Assembly: GCA_016291135.1 (NCBI GenBank)
Contig: JAEFAE010000001.1
Span: forward strand, 62,001 to 126,000
Source of the DNA: Bacteroidales bacterium
GTDB taxonomy: Bacteria > Bacteroidota > Bacteroidia > Bacteroidales > F082
DNA: 64,000 bases
Direction of reading: 5' to 3'
This document shows, piece after piece, positions 41,694 to 49,812 of the stretch; the first letter of the stretch is position 1, and every line of letters begins with the position of its first letter. Made by a program: the position numbers and the translations under genes. Under the pieces are notes generated by a model. It was not told the origin of the DNA. It made no database searches and was given only the letters and a program-made list of their open reading frames with translations.

Positions 41694-43442
41694 TTAAAAA
41701 CTTGTTGAGACGGTCAAGGAGACACCGCTGGAGGCGGGGACGGTACGGCACACGCCGCCCACACACACCACACCTTCGCTTTGGCGACCGGCGCTCAGCA
41801 TGACGCGGGTGGCATCGTGGAGATAGGTGACCGTGCCCGTGAAGTAATGGTCGCGGTATTCAGGAACCGGGTTGCCGTAATTCCATTTGTCGGCGATGGA
41901 GAACGACCAGTGCGGCGTGATGGTGTATTCCAGCAGGCCAGCGGCCCAGTGACCACGTTTCTGGTAGTCTTTTTTCTCGCTCTCCTCGTATTCGTAGCCT
42001 TTGTGGACTTCGTTCTCCCACAGGCCTTGAAGCTCGAAACGCAGGCTTTGGCGGTTGTTGATCTTGTAGGTCACATCCATGAAGCCGATGTTGGCTTTCA
42101 CCACCGGCGTCCCGACATGGCCTTCGATGGTCTCCATGTCATAATACAGGTTGATATATTGCGCCGTCACATGCCAGTCCTTGTTGATCTTCTTGTCAAT
42201 CTCGAAGTTGAAGTCGCGGAAGAAACGGTGGTCGCTGACAGCGAAGAACTTAGAGGTGTAGCCCAAGGTTCCGGGAACGTTCACGCCGGTCTCATTGCCG
42301 AAAGCGATCGTGTCGCGGACGATGTCGTTCACCTGACTGAAGTTCAAGGCGAGTTTGGTGCCGTATTTTCCACCGAGGGCAGAACCTTTGGGGATGGTGT
42401 AGTTCACCTGGAACTGGGCCGCCATCTCACCATTGGGCTGCGTCGAATAGGTATAAAGCGACGGCAGGCTGTGGGTATGCGTATAATTGATCGGCGGGAT
42501 GAAGTTGATGTCGAGGTCGTTCTGCTTGGCGGCATAGGACGACTTGAAGCTCATGTTGTCGGTACGTTTCAGCTGAAGCACCACCCCAAGTCCTTTCTGG
42601 GAATAGGAGAGCGAAGACAGCAGCGACCTTCCTTCCTTGTAGATGAAGTTGTTGATGGCCGAGGGGTCGTTGACCTTATAGGCATACTCCGTGCTGAAGT
42701 TGAACCGTCCGTAACCCAAGTTGATGCGGCCTGCAGCAGCGCCCACGTTTTCGGGGATGGCATAGAACAGGCTCTGGTCCTTCTGTTTCTTGCTGACGAA
42801 GCTGGCGCCCACCAACACTTTGAGCTCGCTGTCGTTCATGGAGCCGATGCTTTGGTTGAGATCCCACTCACCGTCCACGCCGCGCACGATGCCACGATAG
42901 TCGTCGGTGCCGAAGTCACGTTCGTTGTAGGGAGCCCAGTAAAAACGCTGACGGCCATAGACCCCTTTCAGGGTGATCCCCTGGAACGGCCTCAGCACGA
43001 CCCGCATGCCACGGAGGGCGTTATCCATGCCCAACGACCATTCCTCATAGGTGCGGAACGTCAATCCACTGCCGAACTGGTCATAGACGTCACCCACGGT
43101 GACCCCGATGAAGCCGTTGTCGTAGGTGGCGAAGAAGTTGGCCAGGCCGACGCCGTTGAGTTCGCTCCGGAAGCCGTTCAGCTCCGGCAGGAACGCTTCG
43201 AAGCGGAGCCCCGCGGAGAAGTCGCCATAAGTATAGCCGACCTTTCCGAAACCATTGATACCGAGCTTCTTGCCATTGATGGCAGCTTCGGTGATGTCGA
43301 TACCCGTGTCCGGCATGTAATACTGTGCATCCGTCTGGAAGCTGCCGTTGACCTGGGCGTTTTCAACAAAAGACTGGGCACGCAACGAGAGGGCACCCAG
43401 CAGCAAAAAGGAAACTAAAAGTGTGCGTAGTCCTATGTTCAT
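41694..43442 (-). CDS. DUF6029 outer-membrane protein
   Basis: A 582-residue exported protein with signal peptide (MNIGLRTLLVSFLLLGALSL, cleavage after RAQ). The rest is beta-strand rich with aromatic-girdle patterns: VGDVYDQFGSGLTFRTYEEW, LRGMRVVLRPFQGITLKGVY, LEYTITPHWSFSIADKWNYG, and a C-terminal strand ending SLTVSTSF, a typical barrel end. The GSGLxFRTYEE text is the DUF6029 mark. It lies between the TlpA-like gene (69-base gap containing a hairpin) and the Omp28-type lipoprotein (15-base gap). Confidence 0.85.
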   Translation of the reverse strand: MNIGLRTLLVSFLLLGALSLRAQSFVENAQVNGSFQTDAQYYMPDTGIDITEAAINGKKLGINGFGKVGYTYGDFSAGLRFEAFLPELNGFRSELNGVGLANFFATYDNGFIGVTVGDVYDQFGSGLTFRTYEEWSLGMDNALRGMRVVLRPFQGITLKGVYGRQRFYWAPYNERDFGTDDYRGIVRGVDGEWDLNQSIGSMNDSELKVLVGASFVSKKQKDQSLFYAIPENVGAAAGRINLGYGRFNFSTEYAYKVNDPSAINNFIYKEGRSLLSSLSYSQKGLGVVLQLKRTDNMSFKSSYAAKQNDLDINFIPPINYTHTHSLPSLYTYSTQPNGEMAAQFQVNYTIPKGSALGGKYGTKLALNFSQVNDIVRDTIAFGNETGVNVPGTLGYTSKFFAVSDHRFFRDFNFEIDKKINKDWHVTAQYINLYYDMETIEGHVGTPVVKANIGFMDVTYKINNRQSLRFELQGLWENEVHKGYEYEESEKKDYQKRGHWAAGLLEYTITPHWSFSIADKWNYGNPVPEYRDHYFTGTVTYLHDATRVMLSAGRQSEGVVCVGGVCRTVPASSGVSLTVSTSF

Positions 43443-43466
43443 AACGATACGTATTAATCCAACAAG

Positions 43467-43490
43467 GGGCTTTCCCCTAGGAGAAAGCCC
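43467..43490. other. Hairpin between the TlpA-like and DUF6029 genes
   Basis: GGGCTTTC and GAAAGCCC pair around an 8-base loop. No T run follows on the minus strand, so it may be a processing or stability element inside the operon, or a weak attenuator. Confidence 0.45.
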
Positions 43491-43511
43491 TCTGGTTATC
43501 CAAACGTTTGA

Positions 43512-44015
43512 TTATTTCTTTTTTCCGGCGGCCTTCAAAATCTCTTCGTAAAGATCGTTCTCAGCCCCTTCGAAGTAGCCCGAGTGCTGATACACCAGCT
43601 TGCCTTGGCCGTCGAAGAGGAAAGTGTACGGCGGGTTGTTCACGTTCATGGCGCGGGCCAGGTCCTTGTTGACATCGAGCAGCACTTCGAACTCCCATCC
43701 CTTGCCTTCCACAAAAGGCTTCACCTTGGCGGTGGAGCGCGAGTCGTCGATCGACACGGAGTAGATCTTCACGCCGGTCTCGTCCTTCCAGTCTTGATAG
43801 ACCTCGTCGAGGGCGTTGTGTTCCTTGATGCAAGGTCCGCACCAGGTGGCCCAGAAGGTCATCACGAATGGCTTGCCGTTGTTCGACAGCTTGGCAATAT
43901 TGACATCCTTGCCTTGCAAGTTTTTGATGGTGACGTTCGGGAGGTCCGACTTCTGCTGGGCTTGAACGCCAAAGCCAACCAACACAGCGACTAAAAGAGC
44001 AAACAGTTTTTTCAT
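43512..44015 (-). CDS. TlpA-family thiol-disulfide oxidoreductase
   Basis: A 167-residue exported thioredoxin-fold protein. The signal peptide is MKKLFALLVAVLVGFGVQAQ. The active site is MTFWATWCGPCIKEHNALDE (WCGPC, about residues 57-61), with the cis-proline region NNPPYTFLFDGQG near 128. The length fits a stand-alone TlpA/ResA-like reductase in the periplasm. It heads a unit with DUF6029 and a CxxC-bearing Omp28-like lipoprotein, so it may service disulfides in those exported partners; that is inference. Confidence 0.92.
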   Translation of the reverse strand: MKKLFALLVAVLVGFGVQAQQKSDLPNVTIKNLQGKDVNIAKLSNNGKPFVMTFWATWCGPCIKEHNALDEVYQDWKDETGVKIYSVSIDDSRSTAKVKPFVEGKGWEFEVLLDVNKDLARAMNVNNPPYTFLFDGQGKLVYQHSGYFEGAENDLYEEILKAAGKKK

Positions 44016-44061
44016 AGCTTATCTATTATCTAAATTGTTTCTTGTTTCTTACTACAATCTT

Positions 44062-45042
44062 CTATCCGTTCACATAAACCTCAAGGAGCTTGCATCCTTC
44101 CTTGGCATTGATATTGACTTTTTCAATGACATTTGGGATCAATACAAGCTCACCTAATGATACAAATACCGAGCCATTTTCCCATTCCACAGCAAAATTT
44201 CCTTCGACCGGCATCAAGATCACGAAAGAATCCAGTTCCGAGTAGTCCTTGGCCATCTCGCCCTGGAGGTGAAGCAGGTTGGTGGTGAAGTAAGGGCTGT
44301 CCACCGTGGGAACCGTCTTGTTGAGGGCTTTTTCATAATCCGTCTTGTACTGTTCCACGGGGTCGAAGTCGATGGCGTCGATGGATTGGGGAATGTGCAG
44401 TTCGCGGCGCATCCCGGCCAGGTCGATGCGATCCCAGTCGTAGATCCGATAGGTGACGTCGCTGGTCTGCTGGATCTCCGCCACCATGATGCCGGGACCC
44501 AGGGCATGCACACGGCCGGCAGGGATGTAGAAGACGTCGCCCTTTGCAACAGGCTCATGATTCAGCACCGTCTGGAGGGTGCCGTCTTTCATCACGCGGA
44601 GGTATTTCATCCGGCTCATCTCGCTGTTGAAGCCCATCACCAGCTCGGCGTCAGGGTCGGCCTGCATCACGTACCACATCTCCGTCTTGCCGTTGCCCAA
44701 CTCCCGTTTCTCGGCCAGTTCGTCGTCGGGATGCACCTGTACCGACAGCCAGTCGTTGGCATCGATGATCTTGATGAGCAGCGGGAATTGTTCGCCGTAA
44801 CGGTCGAAGACATCCTCCCCCACCAGGTCGCCCATGAAGGTCTCCACCAGGTCGTTGATCTCGTCGCCCTCGAAGTCGCCGTTGAGGACCACGCTCTGCT
44901 CGTCCCAGAGGCCGGAGAGCAGCCACACCTCGCCACAGTTGGGCAGGGGGCCATAGTCCATGCCAAGCACCTCTTTGATCTTGCGTCCGCCCCAGATCTT
45001 GTCTTTGAAGAGGGGCTTGAATTTCAGGGGATAGAGTACCAT
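44062..45042 (-). CDS. manA: Type I mannose-6-phosphate isomerase
   Basis: Interconverts fructose-6-P and mannose-6-P. The 326-residue protein starts MVLYPLKFKPLFKDKIWGG. It has the zinc-binding cupin motifs SVQVHPDDELAEKR (QxH), KTEMWYVMQADPDAELVMGF (Glu ligand) and GDVFYIPAGRVHALGPGIMV (His), then ISDVTYRIYDWDR-like text (SDVTYRIYDWDR). The short (~320) form is the Firmicutes/Bacteroidota class. The ATG at 45042 is the family start; the longer frame crosses the divergent promoter. Confidence 0.94.
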   Translation of the reverse strand: MVLYPLKFKPLFKDKIWGGRKIKEVLGMDYGPLPNCGEVWLLSGLWDEQSVVLNGDFEGDEINDLVETFMGDLVGEDVFDRYGEQFPLLIKIIDANDWLSVQVHPDDELAEKRELGNGKTEMWYVMQADPDAELVMGFNSEMSRMKYLRVMKDGTLQTVLNHEPVAKGDVFYIPAGRVHALGPGIMVAEIQQTSDVTYRIYDWDRIDLAGMRRELHIPQSIDAIDFDPVEQYKTDYEKALNKTVPTVDSPYFTTNLLHLQGEMAKDYSELDSFVILMPVEGNFAVEWENGSVFVSLGELVLIPNVIEKVNINAKEGCKLLEVYVNG

Positions 45043-45059
45043 GGTTGAAATTTTGGGGG

Positions 45060-45067
45060 CAAAGATA
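45060..45067 (-). promoter_or_regulatory. Bacteroidota -7 element for manA
   Basis: On the minus strand this reads TATCTTTG, a perfect match, 17 bases before the ATG at 45042. Confidence 0.6.
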
Positions 45068-45110
45068 ATGTTTTTCTTCTTTACTTTTCCCATCGATGAA
45101 AAAGTATCCT

Positions 45111-45118
45111 TACCTTTG
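45111..45118 (+). promoter_or_regulatory. Bacteroidota -7 element for the M20 amidohydrolase
   Basis: TACCTTTG, a perfect match, 19 bases before the ATG at 45138. It lies inside the frame upstream of 45138, which rules out the earlier in-frame ATG at 45096 as the start. Confidence 0.6.
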
Positions 45119-45137
45119 CGAAACAACAGCAAGCCTT

Positions 45138-46268
45138 ATGGAGAACCTCATTGAATTACGACATATCCTACACGCCCATCCCGAGTTGTCGGGCAACGAA
45201 AAGCTCACCAACAAGATCCTGAACGAATGGGTAAGACAGACCCGGCCGGACAGGCTGATCGAAAAGATCGGCGGCTACGGACTGGCAGCCATATATAAAG
45301 GTGCCAAACCCGGAAAGCGCATCCTCATCCGCGGCGACATCGACGCGCTGCACATCCCTGAGCCGAACGACCTCCCCTACCGCTCACAAAATCCAGGCGT
45401 GTCGCACAAATGCGGGCATGACGGCCACGCCACCATCCTCTGCGGACTGGCCCAGTGGCTCGGCGAACAACGGCCCGACCAAGGCGAGGTGGTGTTGCTG
45501 TTCCAACCTGCCGAAGAGACCGGACAAGGGGCCAAAGCGATCTTGGAAGACCCTTTGTTTGAGCAGATCAAACCCGATGTCGCCTACGGGCTGCACAACC
45601 TGCCCGGCTTCGAGAAAGGGAAAGTGATGTGGCGTCAGGGCTGCTTTGCAGCAGCTTCCTTCGGACTGAAGCTCTGCTTCGACGGCCGCACCGCCCACGC
45701 CTCGCAGCCGGAGACAGGCCACAGCCCCGCGGAGCTGATGGCCCTGCTCATCCACCAGCTGGAGAAGAAACGGGAGCTATTAAAAGAGGTGAAGCCCTTG
45801 ACCACCTTCGTCATCACCCACGCCGTGTTGGGCGAGGAGACCTTCGGCGTGGCCCCAGGCCACGCCGAACTCTGGCTCACCTTGCGCAGCTACGACGACC
45901 GCAACCTGGCGCTGATGGCCGCTCAGGTCATCGACCTCTGCCGCGCCAAAGCCAAAGACCATCTCTTCGACTTCAGCTTTTCCGAGCACGAGGCCTTCGC
46001 CGCCACCAACTGCGACAACCGTTGCATCGACCTGATCCGGCAGGCCGCCACCCACTTGGAGCTCAACCTCGGCCAGCTGGAAGAACCTTTCCGTTGGTCG
46101 GAGGACTTCGGCCGCTTCGGCAGCGTCTGCCCCATCGGCTTCTTCGGACTGGGTTCGGGCTTGGAGCAGCCCGCTTTGCACGACCCGGAATTCGACTTCC
46201 CCGACGACATCCTGGAGATCGGGATGACGATGTTTTGGGAAATCATAAGGCAAGAGATAGAAGGATAA
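45138..46268 (+). CDS. M20-family amidohydrolase
   Basis: A 376-residue zinc-dependent hydrolase of N-acyl amino acids or related amides (M20D type, like HipO/AbgA). Metal ligands are visible: RGDIDALHIPE, SHKCGHDGHATIL (Cys/His cluster) and PAEETGQGAKAILED (catalytic Glu pair). The dimerisation domain follows at about residues 175-290 (LCFDGRTAHASQPETGHSPAEL). The protein opens MENLIELRHILHAHPELSGNE, which is typical. It has no signal peptide. The substrate is not deducible. The gene is the last host-type gene before the defence island. Confidence 0.9.
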   Translation: MENLIELRHILHAHPELSGNEKLTNKILNEWVRQTRPDRLIEKIGGYGLAAIYKGAKPGKRILIRGDIDALHIPEPNDLPYRSQNPGVSHKCGHDGHATILCGLAQWLGEQRPDQGEVVLLFQPAEETGQGAKAILEDPLFEQIKPDVAYGLHNLPGFEKGKVMWRQGCFAAASFGLKLCFDGRTAHASQPETGHSPAELMALLIHQLEKKRELLKEVKPLTTFVITHAVLGEETFGVAPGHAELWLTLRSYDDRNLALMAAQVIDLCRAKAKDHLFDFSFSEHEAFAATNCDNRCIDLIRQAATHLELNLGQLEEPFRWSEDFGRFGSVCPIGFFGLGSGLEQPALHDPEFDFPDDILEIGMTMFWEIIRQEIEG

Positions 46269-46346
46269 ACTCAAAAACCATCTATTTAGTAAATTTGATA
46301 CTAAGGAATTTTTGCAAAATTTACTTGGCTTTTTCAAAAAGTTTTG

Positions 46347-46354
46347 TATTTTTG
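46347..46354 (+). promoter_or_regulatory. Bacteroidota -7 element at the head of the RM/defence island
   Basis: TATTTTTG, a perfect match, ending 4 bases before the ATG at 46359. It is the only clear promoter upstream of the restriction-modification cluster and implies a near-leaderless first cistron. Confidence 0.6.
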
Positions 46355-46358
46355 CAAT

Positions 46359-46940
46359 ATGAATAATTGTAGTAACAAAAATACTAAACCCAAGAAGATT
46401 CTTTCTGAAATAGCAGAAGTGTTTTCAGGTGTATACCTGCAGGCTGAACCTTATGGAGACGTCTCCTATTTGCAGATAAAAGATCTGTTTTCTGAATTGC
46501 CCGAGAGAACAGCTTCAAAAGTCACTCTTTCTGCCAAAAACGAACGTTATTTGTTGGCAAAAGGCGACCTGTTGTTTGCCGGAAAAGGGACAACCTACCT
46601 TTGCGAAGTGTTTGACCTCGACATTCCAGCCATCGCCTCCACCACCTTATATGTTATACGCCTTGCCTCAAAAGACATCCTCCCCGATTACCTTTGCTGG
46701 TACTTGAATCAACCCAGCGTGATGGCGGCCATGAAAGCACAACAAGTAGGTACTGGCACACCGCTTATCCATAAACAAGTCGTTGAAAACTTTGAAATCC
46801 CCGTTCCAGATATAAACACACAACGTCAGATTGTTGAATTGGCAAAACTTCAAACCAGGGAAAAAGAGCTTTACAAGGCCATCGCCGAAAAACGAAACCT
46901 AATTACCAACCAACTCATAATGAATATATTAAACAAATAA
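46359..46940 (+). CDS. Half-size type I specificity subunit (single target-recognition domain)
   Basis: A 193-residue protein resembling one half of HsdS: an N-terminal TRD (KKILSEIAEVFSGVYLQAEP, DVSYLQIKDLFS, LAKGDLLFAGKGTTYLCEVF), the conserved turn IPVPDINTQRQIVELAKLQT, and one coiled-coil spacer (EKELYKAIAEKRNLITNQLI). Full HsdS has two TRDs and two spacers in about 400 residues. The stop is 2 bases before the hsdM ATG, so it is coupled to the methylase. The sequence is AT-rich compared with hsdM. It may dimerise to recognise a palindromic site, or pair with HsdM as an alternative specificity; both are inference. Confidence 0.8.
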   Translation: MNNCSNKNTKPKKILSEIAEVFSGVYLQAEPYGDVSYLQIKDLFSELPERTASKVTLSAKNERYLLAKGDLLFAGKGTTYLCEVFDLDIPAIASTTLYVIRLASKDILPDYLCWYLNQPSVMAAMKAQQVGTGTPLIHKQVVENFEIPVPDINTQRQIVELAKLQTREKELYKAIAEKRNLITNQLIMNILNK

Positions 46941-46942
46941 AT

Positions 46943-48472
46943 ATGGAAACCAAGAAAATCACCCAAGACGACATCAACCGCACCGTTTGGAAGGCTTGCG
47001 ACACCTTTCGCGGCGTCATTGACCCGAGCCAATACAAGGACTACATCCTTACCATGCTGTTCCTGAAATATGTCAGCGACGTGTATAAATCGAAATTGAA
47101 CGATTACCTTATTAAATATGAGGGAGAAGTGGAACGCGCCGAGCGCGCCATGCGCCACGAGCGTTTTGTGGTGCCCGAGAAGAGTTCGTTCGACTTCCTC
47201 TATGAACACCGCAACGCCTCCAACATCGGTGAGTTGATTGACGAGGCGCTGGCCGACCTCGAAGACGCCAACCGCGAGAAGATGAGCAGCGAGGACGGCA
47301 GCAGCATCTTCCGCAACATCAGCTTCAACAGCGCCAATCTGGGCGAGCCGAAAGAGAAAAACGCTCGATTGAAAAACCTGCTGCAAGATTTCAACGGGGT
47401 GGATTTGGACGAGTCGCATTTGGAGAACAACGACATCATTGGTGATGCCTATATGTACCTCGTCTCCACCTTTGCAGGGGAGGCTGGCAAGAAAGCGGGC
47501 GACTTCTTCACCCCTGCCGAGGTTTCCACCTTACTTGCAAAGCTGACCAAGAGCAAACCTGGCGCTCGCATCTGCGATGTCACCTGCGGCTCCGGCTCCT
47601 TGCTCATCAAGGCGGGTAAGGAAGTGGGCAACAACAACTTCTCGCTCTACGGGCAAGAAGTGAACGGCAGCACCTGGGCGTTGGCGATGATGAACATGTT
47701 TTTGCACGGCTTCGACAATGCCGTCATCCGCTGGGGTGACACCTTGCGTAACCCCAAGCTGAAAATGAACGACAAACTGATGAAGTTCGACACGGTGGTG
47801 GCCAATCCTCCTTTCAGCCTCGACAAATGGGGCGCGGAGGAAGCCGCGTCCGACCCTTACAACCGTTTCTGGCGCGGCATCCCGCCCAAGAGCAAGGGCG
47901 ACTGGGCCTTCATCAGCCACATGCTGGAGGTGGCTGACGACCAAAGCGGCAAAGTAGGTGTCATCATCCCCCACGGCGTGTTGTTCCGTGGCGGTAGCGA
48001 AGGTAAAATCCGTCAGTATATCCTTGAAAACGAGCACACCCTGGAGGCTGTCATCGGTTTGCCCGCCAACCTCTTCTATGGCACAGGCATCCCTGCTGCC
48101 ATTGCCATCTTCCGCAAGGGCCGTGGCTCGGAGAATGTGCTGTTCATCGATGCCAGCCGCGAATACGAAAACGGCAAGAACCAAAACAAGCTCCGCCCGC
48201 AGGACATCGAGCACATTGTGGGTATCTACCGCAAGTTTGCCGCTGGAGAGCTGCAGCCTGGCGTGGTGGAAGACAAATACGCCTACGTGGCCACCCCCAA
48301 CGAGATCCGCGAGAATGACTTCAACCTCAACATCCCGCGCTATGTGGACACCTACGAGGAAGAAGCCGGAATCGACATCCCTGCCGTGCAGAAAGAGATT
48401 GAGCAGCTGGAAACGGAATTGGCTGAGGTACAGGGAAAAATGAAGGAATATTTGAAGGAATTAGGATATTAA
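46943..48472 (+). CDS. hsdM: Type I restriction-modification methyltransferase subunit
   Basis: N6-adenine methyltransferase that, with HsdS, protects and recognises the site. The 509 residues contain the N-terminal HsdM helical domain (VWKACDTFRGVIDPSQYKDY), the SAM-binding motif ICDVTCGSGSLLIKAG (near 210) and the catalytic motif VVANPPFSLDKWG (NPPF at 288-291). The helical C-terminus ends in a coiled coil. KKAGDFFTPAEVSTLLAKL is also standard. The length fits. Base composition is close to the flanking chromosome, unlike the half-S gene before it and the Fic gene after it. Confidence 0.96.
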   Translation: METKKITQDDINRTVWKACDTFRGVIDPSQYKDYILTMLFLKYVSDVYKSKLNDYLIKYEGEVERAERAMRHERFVVPEKSSFDFLYEHRNASNIGELIDEALADLEDANREKMSSEDGSSIFRNISFNSANLGEPKEKNARLKNLLQDFNGVDLDESHLENNDIIGDAYMYLVSTFAGEAGKKAGDFFTPAEVSTLLAKLTKSKPGARICDVTCGSGSLLIKAGKEVGNNNFSLYGQEVNGSTWALAMMNMFLHGFDNAVIRWGDTLRNPKLKMNDKLMKFDTVVANPPFSLDKWGAEEAASDPYNRFWRGIPPKSKGDWAFISHMLEVADDQSGKVGVIIPHGVLFRGGSEGKIRQYILENEHTLEAVIGLPANLFYGTGIPAAIAIFRKGRGSENVLFIDASREYENGKNQNKLRPQDIEHIVGIYRKFAAGELQPGVVEDKYAYVATPNEIRENDFNLNIPRYVDTYEEEAGIDIPAVQKEIEQLETELAEVQGKMKEYLKELGY

Positions 48473-48486
48473 AACGACATAAAGTT

Positions 48487-49809
48487 ATGAACAAGATAGA
48501 AACACTATTCAAAGAATGGCAGTCGCTTCAACCAGTAAAAGAAGAGTATCAACAGAGACTGGACCAAAAATTTATGCTGGAGTTCAACTACAACTCCAAC
48601 CACATTGAAGGCAACACTCTTACTTACGGGCAAACCGAGATGCTATTGATGTTTGGTAAAGTGGTGGATGAAGCCAACATGAAGGATTTAGAAGAAATGA
48701 AGGCTTCCAATGTCGGATTGAAAATGGTAAAAGAGATGGCCTTGGATAAAGAGCAACCCCTCACCGAGTATTTCATTAGAACCCTACATAAGACTTTGCT
48801 TCGAGAGGATTATACTGTTTATCGTCAACTACCTGACGGCACGAGCACTTCGTATGTAGTACACGCAGGACAATACAAGACCCGCCCAAATTCTGTTATC
48901 ACTGCCACTGGTGAGCGCTTCGAATATGCCTCGCCCGAAGAAACGCCGGCCTTGATGACGGATTTGCTTCAATGGTATAACCAAGCCGAGACAGAAGGAA
49001 CCATGACACCCTTAGAACTGGCGTCATTGTTCCATTATCGCTATATCCGAATTCATCCATTTGAAGATGGAAACGGAAGAATCTCCCGACTAATGGTGAA
49101 CTATATTCTCTATCGTCATGGTTATCCCATGATCGTCGTAAAAAGCGCAGATAAAACAAACTATCTCACCGCACTTAACCGCTGCGATGTAACCACAGGC
49201 CCCGTCCCTTCCGATGGCGCTCACGCCGATCTATCCCAAATCACGCCCTTTGTGGATTACATGAGCAAATGTCTTTTTAGAGCATTGGAGATCAGCATTA
49301 AAGGTGCAAAAGGCGAACGCATTGAGGAAGCCGATGACTGGAAGAAGAATCTCAAAACCAAGTATCGCAATCAAATTAACAAACCAGAAGTTACCGATGA
49401 TATTGCGAACAGAATATTAGATGATGATTTCAAGACACTTCTTCAACAAATAGACAAAGAGTTATCTGAGTTTTATTCTGTATTTACTTCGGCTTATTGG
49501 ACACCATCAATTGGTAATTATACGACTTCCGAACAAGGCATTTATTATTCAGACATCAATTTCTATAAGGATTTCGGCAATATTAAATCATCGTTTTCGA
49601 TACGGATAGAATTAACCATCCAGCAATTCCTATACAAAACAACAATCTATAATGTCAGATATGGTTCAGGGTCTATCTTATACAATAAACAATATTCTTA
49701 CGACGAGCGCATTTCTGAACAGGACAGAACCGATATGGTGAACACGATCGGCAAGTACTTAAATTCTTTCATTGAAACCAAAGGAGGCTTCATAACGAAC
49801 AACAATTAA
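48487..49809 (+). CDS. Fic-domain protein inside the type I RM operon
   Basis: A 440-residue protein. Fic enzymes transfer AMP or another nucleotide group to hydroxyls of target proteins. The catalytic motif is complete: HPFEDGNGRISR (His190). A class II N-terminal inhibitory helix is suggested by FNYNSNHIEGNTL (Ser37 to Asn43). The C-terminal 160 residues (after about 280) are AT-rich in codons and not recognised; a winged-helix or effector role is possible. It lies 14 bases after hsdM and 3 bases before hsdS. Fic genes are recurrent cargo of type I loci, but their role there is not established. Confidence 0.9.
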   Translation: MNKIETLFKEWQSLQPVKEEYQQRLDQKFMLEFNYNSNHIEGNTLTYGQTEMLLMFGKVVDEANMKDLEEMKASNVGLKMVKEMALDKEQPLTEYFIRTLHKTLLREDYTVYRQLPDGTSTSYVVHAGQYKTRPNSVITATGERFEYASPEETPALMTDLLQWYNQAETEGTMTPLELASLFHYRYIRIHPFEDGNGRISRLMVNYILYRHGYPMIVVKSADKTNYLTALNRCDVTTGPVPSDGAHADLSQITPFVDYMSKCLFRALEISIKGAKGERIEEADDWKKNLKTKYRNQINKPEVTDDIANRILDDDFKTLLQQIDKELSEFYSVFTSAYWTPSIGNYTTSEQGIYYSDINFYKDFGNIKSSFSIRIELTIQQFLYKTTIYNVRYGSGSILYNKQYSYDERISEQDRTDMVNTIGKYLNSFIETKGGFITNNN

Positions 49810-49812
49810 TCA

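Noticed and set aside
41781-43418. Long plus-strand frame opposite DUF6029
   Set aside because: Antisense shadow; DUF6029 has a signal peptide and a barrel-type C-terminus and lies in an operon.
45096-45137. Earlier in-frame ATG (45096) as start of the M20 gene
   Set aside because: A perfect TACCTTTG promoter element lies at 45111-45118, downstream of that ATG, and the family start matches the ATG at 45138.
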